Shown piece by piece: positions 59,652 through 64,000 of a DNA stretch of 64,000 bases. The translations under genes and the position numbers were made by a program. This stretch comes from Trebonia sp963777905. Lineage in GTDB: Bacteria; Actinomycetota; Actinomycetes; Streptosporangiales; Streptosporangiaceae. Within the stretch, counting starts at the first letter, position 1. The number at the start of each line of letters is the position of its first letter. The notes beneath the pieces are model-generated. The model saw only the letters and a program-made list of their open reading frames with translations, was not told where the DNA came from and did no database searches. Location: assembly GCA_963777905.1 (NCBI GenBank), contig CAVZSM010000001.1, positions 186,001 to 250,000 on the forward strand, written 5' to 3'.

Positions 59652-60239
59652 CATTCGAACGATCCGGCGGATGAGCTCGATGACGCCGCTGATAACGATG
59701 GTGGCGCCGAAGGCGATGGCCAGCCCGATCCAGGGGTCGTGCTCGAAGGCCCGGCCGCCGAGGCGGCCGATGAAGAACGCGTACAGCGCCCAGAGGATGG
59801 CGGCGGCCGCGGTCGCGGGGACGAACCTGCGGCGCGGGTAGCCGGTGAGGCCGCAGGTAAGGGTCACCGCCGTGCGGCCGCCGGGGATGAAGCGGCAGAC
59901 GACGATGAGCTGCGTGCCGAACCGGTCGAGCGACCGCTCCGCCCACGCCTGCGTTCGCAGGCCCTTCGGCGTGCTGAAGAACCTGCGCTGCATCGCGGGC
60001 CCGAAGCGGCGGCCGAGCAGGTAGCAGAGGTTGTCGCCGAGGAACGCTCCCGCGGCCGCGCAGGCAACGAGCAGCGCGATCCGCGGATCGGTGCTGCCTG
60101 CCGTCGCGACGCCGAGGGCGATAACCACCGTCTCGCTCGGCACGACGGGGAAGATCGCGTCAAGAGCCGGGAGGAGGAGCGCCACCAGGTAGGAGACGAC
60201 CGAATCCACCTGAAGGCTAGTGAACACGCTCACGGGCAT
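59460..60239 (-). CDS. DedA family membrane protein
   Basis: DedA/SNARE-associated (VTT) protein of about 200 residues plus a tail: FPVVPSETVVIALG, GDNLCYLLGRRFG, VVCRFIPGGRTAVTLTCGL, GYPRRRFVPATAAAAILWAL. Members recycle undecaprenyl phosphate or flip lipids and affect membrane potential. Recognisable homology ends near 59640; the remaining 60 residues (DRRDRDELGRRHHVAEEDHA) are the antisense of the SMR gene and look spurious. The start ATG 60239 overlaps the zinc-finger gene. Confidence 0.88.
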   Translation of the reverse strand: MPVSVFTSLQVDSVVSYLVALLLPALDAIFPVVPSETVVIALGVATAGSTDPRIALLVACAAAGAFLGDNLCYLLGRRFGPAMQRRFFSTPKGLRTQAWAERSLDRFGTQLIVVCRFIPGGRTAVTLTCGLTGYPRRRFVPATAAAAILWALYAFFIGRLGGRAFEHDPWIGLAIAFGATIVISGVIELIRRIVRMSRSHAGQVEPDHAGQDRRDRDELGRRHHVAEEDHADGRRSRGADSGPDCVGGSDLEVAQRDGQ

Positions 60240-60582
60240 CCGTCCTCAGCGCGGCCCCGGCGCAGCCCGGGCAGTACCTGGACTCCGGGGCGGCGAAGAG
60301 CACGACCACCGGGATCAGCGCCCCGCACTGCTCGCACTCACCGAAATTCCCTGCCGCCAGCCGGTTCAGCGCGTCCTCGGTGTCGGCCAGCCGCTGCCGC
60401 GCGGCGACGGTGCGGCGGACCAGCCGGCGAGCCCGCTTGTCCGCGCTGCCATCCGGCGCGTCGCCGACGGCGACGTGATACGCCAGGGACAGCTCGGTGA
60501 CCTCCTGCAGCCGGTCCCGCCACCGCGCCTCGAGGATGACCCGCCAGCGCGGGCCGTCTGCTACGTGCTCTTCTCGTCGCAT
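60217..60582 (-). CDS. TraR/DksA C4-type zinc finger protein
   Basis: A 121-residue protein with a coiled helical part (RRLVRRTVAARQRLADTEDA) and a DksA/TraR zinc finger: FGECEQCGALIP...YCPGCAG with four Cys. DksA-like proteins bind RNA polymerase through the secondary channel; without the acidic coil tip being checked, the effect is open. ATG 60582 has GGAG upstream. Its end overlaps the DedA start by 23 bp. Confidence 0.85.
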   Translation of the reverse strand: MRREEHVADGPRWRVILEARWRDRLQEVTELSLAYHVAVGDAPDGSADKRARRLVRRTVAARQRLADTEDALNRLAAGNFGECEQCGALIPVVVLFAAPESRYCPGCAGAALRTDARERVH

Positions 60583-60601
60583 GCCGCTCCCTGTGCTCAG
60601 G

Positions 60602-60739
60602 CTAGTCGTCCTGCCTTCGGCGCGCTGACGGCGGCCGGTGAGCCGACCGGCGGGCACGGAGCAGGCCGACGCACAGGACCGCCAGGCAGACACCGAAGAC
60701 GATCCACGGCGCCACCACGATCAGGTCGCTTCCTGTCAT
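60602..60739 (-). CDS. Tiny single-span membrane protein
   Basis: Forty-five residues: MTGSDLIVVAPWIVFGVCLA starts a membrane helix, followed by a strongly basic tail (RARRSAHRPPSARRRQDD). AGG lies upstream of ATG 60739. It is 19 bp from the zinc-finger gene and on the same strand, so perhaps its operon leader. Function unknown. Confidence 0.5.
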   Translation of the reverse strand: MTGSDLIVVAPWIVFGVCLAVLCVGLLRARRSAHRPPSARRRQDD

Positions 60740-60871
60740 CAGCCCTGCCTTATGCTGCGTTGCTAGCGGTATCGCTATGCGGTACCAGTGCACCCCCCGA
60801 GCGTGCCTGCTTAGTGAAGTTGCGATGGTGACGGTGTGGAGGCGCGCCCGGTCCCGGCGGACGGAGGCACG

Positions 60872-61570
60872 ATGGCGGCCACAGTGCTGGTGGTTGAAGA
60901 CGAGCGCAAGCTGCGGGATTTCATCAGGTCATACCTGGAGCGGGCCGGTTTCACCGTGCTGTCCACTGGTTCGGGCGCGGAGGCGATCAGCATGGCGATG
61001 GCCGCCGCGCCCGACCTCGTGGTCCTCGATCTCGGCCTGCCCGACGTGCCGGGTGAGACCGTGGCGCGAGAGCTGCGCACCATGTCCGCGGTGCCTATCT
61101 TGATGCTGACGGCGAAGGCGGCGGAAGAGGACCGGATCCGGGGGCTCGAACTCGGCGCCGACGACTACGTGACCAAGCCGTTCAGCCCGCGGGAACTGAC
61201 CCTGCGGGTGCAGGCGATCCTGCGCCGCGGCGGGGCGGCGGCCGGTGACGACGGCGTCGCCAGCTACGGGGGAGGCGACCTCATGATCGACGAGCCGCGG
61301 CGCATCGTGACCGTGCGCGGGGCTCCGGTCGCGCTGACGCCAACGGAGTGGGGGATTCTCGGCACGCTGGCGACCGTCCCCGGCCGCGTGTACTCGCGGT
61401 TCGAGCTGATCAACAAGGTGCGGGGATACGAGTTCGAGGGATATGAGCGCACCGTCGACTCGCACGTGAAGAACCTCCGCCGCAAGATCGAGGAGGACCC
61501 GGCCAGTCCGCGCATCATCCTGACCGTGCTCGGCGGCGGCTACCGGCTCGGCCTGACCCGCGATGGCTGA
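60872..61570 (+). CDS. Two-component response regulator, OmpR/PhoB family (MprA-like context)
   Basis: A 232-residue regulator. The receiver has VEDE, phospho-acceptor Asp53 in VVLDLGLPD and VTKPFS; the C-terminal winged helix has TPTEWGILGTLA and SHVKNLRRKIEED. ATG 60872 follows GGAGG. It overlaps the kinase gene by 8 bp. With kinase and HtrA protease downstream it resembles the MprAB-PepD envelope-stress arrangement of mycobacteria; that parallel is inferred from order and domains. Confidence 0.93.
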   Translation: MAATVLVVEDERKLRDFIRSYLERAGFTVLSTGSGAEAISMAMAAAPDLVVLDLGLPDVPGETVARELRTMSAVPILMLTAKAAEEDRIRGLELGADDYVTKPFSPRELTLRVQAILRRGGAAAGDDGVASYGGGDLMIDEPRRIVTVRGAPVALTPTEWGILGTLATVPGRVYSRFELINKVRGYEFEGYERTVDSHVKNLRRKIEEDPASPRIILTVLGGGYRLGLTRDG

Positions 61571-62900
61571 CACGCCGCGCGGCGCCCAGCGCGGCAACAC
61601 GCTGGGGCCCAGGCTGGCGCTCGCGTTCCTCGGCGTGGCGCTGTCGGCGGTCGCCCTGCTCGCTGTCCTCGCCGCCGTGTTCTCCGCCGTCGACGTGTCC
61701 TCGCTGGCGAACCGGCAGCGCGACGACCTGGCCGCCGCGGTCGCGGTGGCGGCGGCCGCCTCCTGGAGCCAGGACCAGGGCTGGACGGACGCCGATCTCA
61801 CGCCCGTCCTCGAACTGGCCCAGCGCAGCGGCCTCAAGCTGCAGGTCCAGGACGCGAACGGTCACGCGGTCGCGACCACGCCAGGCTTCGCGGCGACGGG
61901 ATCCCAGTCAACCGAGCCCGTCCTGGTGCACGGCAAGAGGGTCGGTACGGTGGTGCTCGGCCTCACCGCGTCCGGCCTCGGCGCCGCGGACAGCGTGCTG
62001 CGCACCGCGCTGTTCCGGGCCATCGCCGGCGCGGCCGGGCTTGCCGCCCTGCTGGCGCTTTTTACCGGCCTCGCGGTCGCCCGCCGGATCACCCGTCCTA
62101 TCGCCCGGCTGATCACGGTGACCCGCGCGATGGCCGCCGGCGACAGGTCCGCCCGCGCGGGCCAGCTCAGCGGCCCGAGCGAACTGCGTGAACTGGCCGC
62201 CGCCTTCGACAACATGGCGGACACGCTCGACTACGAGGACAAGATCCGCAGGGACCTGGTGGCGAGCGTCGCCCACGAGCTGCGCACGCCGGTGGCGGTG
62301 CTGCAGGCCGGGCACGAGGCGCTGCTGGACGGGATCACGGACCCTGACCCCGAGGAGCTTGGCTCGCTGCGTGACGAAGTGCTCCGGCTGGCTCGCATGG
62401 TCGATGACCTCCAGACGATGGCCGCCGCCGACGCGGCCGTGCTGCGCCTGACGCGCGAGCGGACCGATCTCGCGGACATCGCGGGCGCCGCCGCCGACAG
62501 CCTCGCCAGGGGGTTCGAGGCGGCCGAGGTCGAGCTGGACCGCCAGCTCGACACGGCGCCGGTGCTCGCCGACGAGCGGTGGATGCACCAGGTGGTTACC
62601 AACCTCCTCGGCAACGCGCTCAAGTTCACGCCAGCCGGCGGCACGGTCACGATCCGCACCAGTCAGCGCGGCGCGCACGCGGTCCTCGAGGTCGCGGACA
62701 CCGGCGTCGGCATCCCGGCCGGCGAGCTGCCGCGCATCTTCGACCGGTTCTGGCGCGGGCAGGCCGCCGCCCAGATCTCGGGCAGCGGGATCGGCCTCGC
62801 CATCGCCGCCGAGCTGGCCGTGGCGCACGGCGGCACGCTCACCGCGGACAGCCAGCCCGGGCACGGCGCCACGTTCGCCCTTACCCTGCCGCTGGCCTGA
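61563..62900 (+). CDS. Sensor histidine kinase with HAMP domain
   Basis: A 445-residue kinase: helix 1 (LALAFLGVALSAVALLAVLA), an extracytoplasmic domain of about 115 residues, helix 2 (IAGAAGLAALLALFTGLAV), HAMP (ARRITRPIARLITVTRAMAA), then His in SVAHELRTPVAVL and the ATPase with NLLGNALKFTPAGG, DTGVGIPAGELPRIF and GSGIGLAIAAE. It phosphorylates the response regulator encoded just upstream. Confidence 0.93.
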   Translation: MADTPRGAQRGNTLGPRLALAFLGVALSAVALLAVLAAVFSAVDVSSLANRQRDDLAAAVAVAAAASWSQDQGWTDADLTPVLELAQRSGLKLQVQDANGHAVATTPGFAATGSQSTEPVLVHGKRVGTVVLGLTASGLGAADSVLRTALFRAIAGAAGLAALLALFTGLAVARRITRPIARLITVTRAMAAGDRSARAGQLSGPSELRELAAAFDNMADTLDYEDKIRRDLVASVAHELRTPVAVLQAGHEALLDGITDPDPEELGSLRDEVLRLARMVDDLQTMAAADAAVLRLTRERTDLADIAGAAADSLARGFEAAEVELDRQLDTAPVLADERWMHQVVTNLLGNALKFTPAGGTVTIRTSQRGAHAVLEVADTGVGIPAGELPRIFDRFWRGQAAAQISGSGIGLAIAAELAVAHGGTLTADSQPGHGATFALTLPLA

Positions 62901-63018
62901 CCGCCGCGGAACGCCCGGCCGGCCCGGCCTCCATATGACCGCCATCGCGGCGGCACAAGTCCTGCACCGCCGGCGGTTTAGCTGGCTCCAGACACCCTCG
63001 AGAAGGAGCCAGGCAGAG

Positions 63019-64000
63019 ATGAAGAGCATGCAGCGCGCCCGCCGGGCGGGACTCGCCGTGGTGGCGGCGGCGGTGATCGGCGGCAGCGGCGTCGCTATCG
63101 GCGCGGCCACGGCGACACCGAGCCCGGCCGCTACGAGCGTCCAGGCCGCGGCGAGCGCGCCGCCGGCCGCGGACGGCGGCGCGCGGGCGAGTTACGCGGA
63201 CGTGGTCCGCCAGGTCCTGCCCTCGGTGGTGCTGATCAGCACCGGCGAGGGCCTCGGCTCTGGCGTGGTGCTCGACAAGGCGGGGAACATCGTCACGAAC
63301 GCCCACGTGGCCGGGCAGGCGACCAGCTTCAAGGTGCAGGTCTCCGGCGATCCCGCCCCGCGCACCGCCACCTTGGTGGGCAGCTACCCGCCCGACGACC
63401 TGGCCGTGATCCGGGTCGATGACCCGGCCGGGCTGCAGCCGGCCACGTTCGGCGATTCGGCCGCGGCGCGGGCAGGCGACGTGGTCCTCGCCGTCGGCAA
63501 CCCGCTCGGCCTGTCCGGCAGCGTCACGAGCGGGATCATCTCCGCCACCGGGCGGGTCGTCGCCGAACCCGCGAGCGCCGGGACACCAGGTGCCACGCTG
63601 CCGGACGCGATCCAGACCAGCGCGCCGATCAACCCGGGCAACAGCGGCGGCGCGCTCGTCACGACCGCCGCGGAGGTGATCGGCATCCCGACGCTGACCG
63701 CCGGCGGCTCGGCGGGCGGCGCGCAGGTGCAGGGCATCGGCTTCGCCATCCCGTCCAACCTCGCCAGGGACATCGCGCAGCAGATCATCACCTCGGGGTC
63801 CGTCACCAACTCGCACCGCGCCGCGATCGGCGCCCAGGTCGGCGCCGTCACGGGCCAGGACGGCAACCCGGCGGGGACCGGCATCGTCACCGTCACGAGC
63901 GGCGGCCCCGCGGACCGCGCCGGGCTGCGCGCCGGGGACGTCATCCGCACGGCAGGCGGGACGCCGGTACCTGACCCGCAGGCCCTCGCCGGAGTCCTGG
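63019..64000 (+). CDS. HtrA/DegP-type trypsin-like serine protease with PDZ domain (3' end outside window)
   Basis: A protein of at least 327 residues. The N-terminal helix or signal (RRAGLAVVAAAVIGGSGVAI) is followed by an Ala-rich linker and the protease domain: His in IVTNAHVAGQ, Asp in PDDLAVIRVD, Ser in NPGNSGGALV. A PDZ domain begins at about residue 290 (GIVTVTSGGPADRAGLRAGD) and is cut by the window end. ATG 63019 follows AGAAGGAG at a longish distance. Likely degrades misfolded envelope proteins and may feed back on the kinase upstream. Confidence 0.93.
   Translation, partial: MKSMQRARRAGLAVVAAAVIGGSGVAIGAATATPSPAATSVQAAASAPPAADGGARASYADVVRQVLPSVVLISTGEGLGSGVVLDKAGNIVTNAHVAGQATSFKVQVSGDPAPRTATLVGSYPPDDLAVIRVDDPAGLQPATFGDSAAARAGDVVLAVGNPLGLSGSVTSGIISATGRVVAEPASAGTPGATLPDAIQTSAPINPGNSGGALVTTAAEVIGIPTLTAGGSAGGAQVQGIGFAIPSNLARDIAQQIITSGSVTNSHRAAIGAQVGAVTGQDGNPAGTGIVTVTSGGPADRAGLRAGDVIRTAGGTPVPDPQALAGVL

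Noticed and set aside
1..64000. Diversity-generating retroelement as cause of the mutated region
   Set aside because: DGRs change A residues in a short variable repeat and need a reverse transcriptase and template repeat; neither is visible, and the bias here is loss of G over kilobases.

Overview
The window is chromosomal DNA from a high-GC actinobacterium. The evidence is the strong G/C preference at third codon positions, many GTG starts, and several genes that begin 6-7 nt after a TANNNT-like -10 box with no Shine-Dalgarno site (leaderless). The order methionine synthase - ligA - gatC - gatA - gatB, acyl-CoA carboxylase beta/epsilon next to ppc, and purK...purE - acyl-CoA dehydrogenase is familiar from Streptomyces and relatives. 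The genus cannot be named from sequence alone.

Layout. 1-3.0 kb is accessory: a GntR/HutC regulator, a 22-codon peptide gene followed by a perfect hairpin and an incomplete gene (a possible RiPP-type module), and two paralogous small membrane proteins resembling cargo of actinomycete integrative elements. 3.0-10.7 kb is housekeeping: a methionine synthase, ligA, a divergent DapA-family gene and gatCAB, with gatC frameshifted. 10.8-15.2 kb holds an orphan cytosine-5 methyltransferase and a four-gene overlapping catabolic operon (cupin, HpcH aldolase, VOC dioxygenase, ketopantoate-reductase-like). 15.2-20.8 kb holds accE, a NYN-domain gene, accB and ppc. 21-30.5 kb holds a regulator/MFS pair, alaX, birA, an AbiEi/DUF559 gene bracketed by two near-identical palindromes, a PH-domain protein, enoyl-CoA hydratase, HMG-CoA lyase and another MFS gene. 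30.6-41.7 kb holds LysR, a two-component system, GtrA, an NCS1 permease, purK, a membrane HTH/discoidin-like protein with a broken tandem copy, purE and an acyl-CoA dehydrogenase.

41.7-51.35 kb is a different landscape: a mosaic of GC-rich gene shreds and AT-rich, strand-asymmetric tracts. Recognisable ruins are a GH30 glycoside hydrolase with a discoidin-like tail, a GAF-ANTAR regulator and several conserved genes of unknown function. In the middle sits an apparently intact secreted GH11 xylanase with a CGAAA/TTTCG promoter region. From 51.4 kb normal genes resume: SRPBCC/ArsR/DUF2182/DUF899, a DUF885 protein, a truncated HyfB fragment, a Na+/H+ antiporter, TerC, a stress protein, an SMR pump, DedA, a DksA-like zinc finger protein, and a response regulator - histidine kinase - HtrA protease set cut by the window end.

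The observations most worth a second look are the peptide/hairpin module at 0.3-0.45 kb, the paired palindromes around the DUF559 nuclease-like gene, two clusters of a dispersed palindromic repeat (21.1 and 31.6 kb), the eroded G-poor region, and three frameshifts that can each be repaired by one extra C in a C run. The last point raises the possibility of consensus errors. No tRNA, rRNA, CRISPR array or transposase gene was seen.
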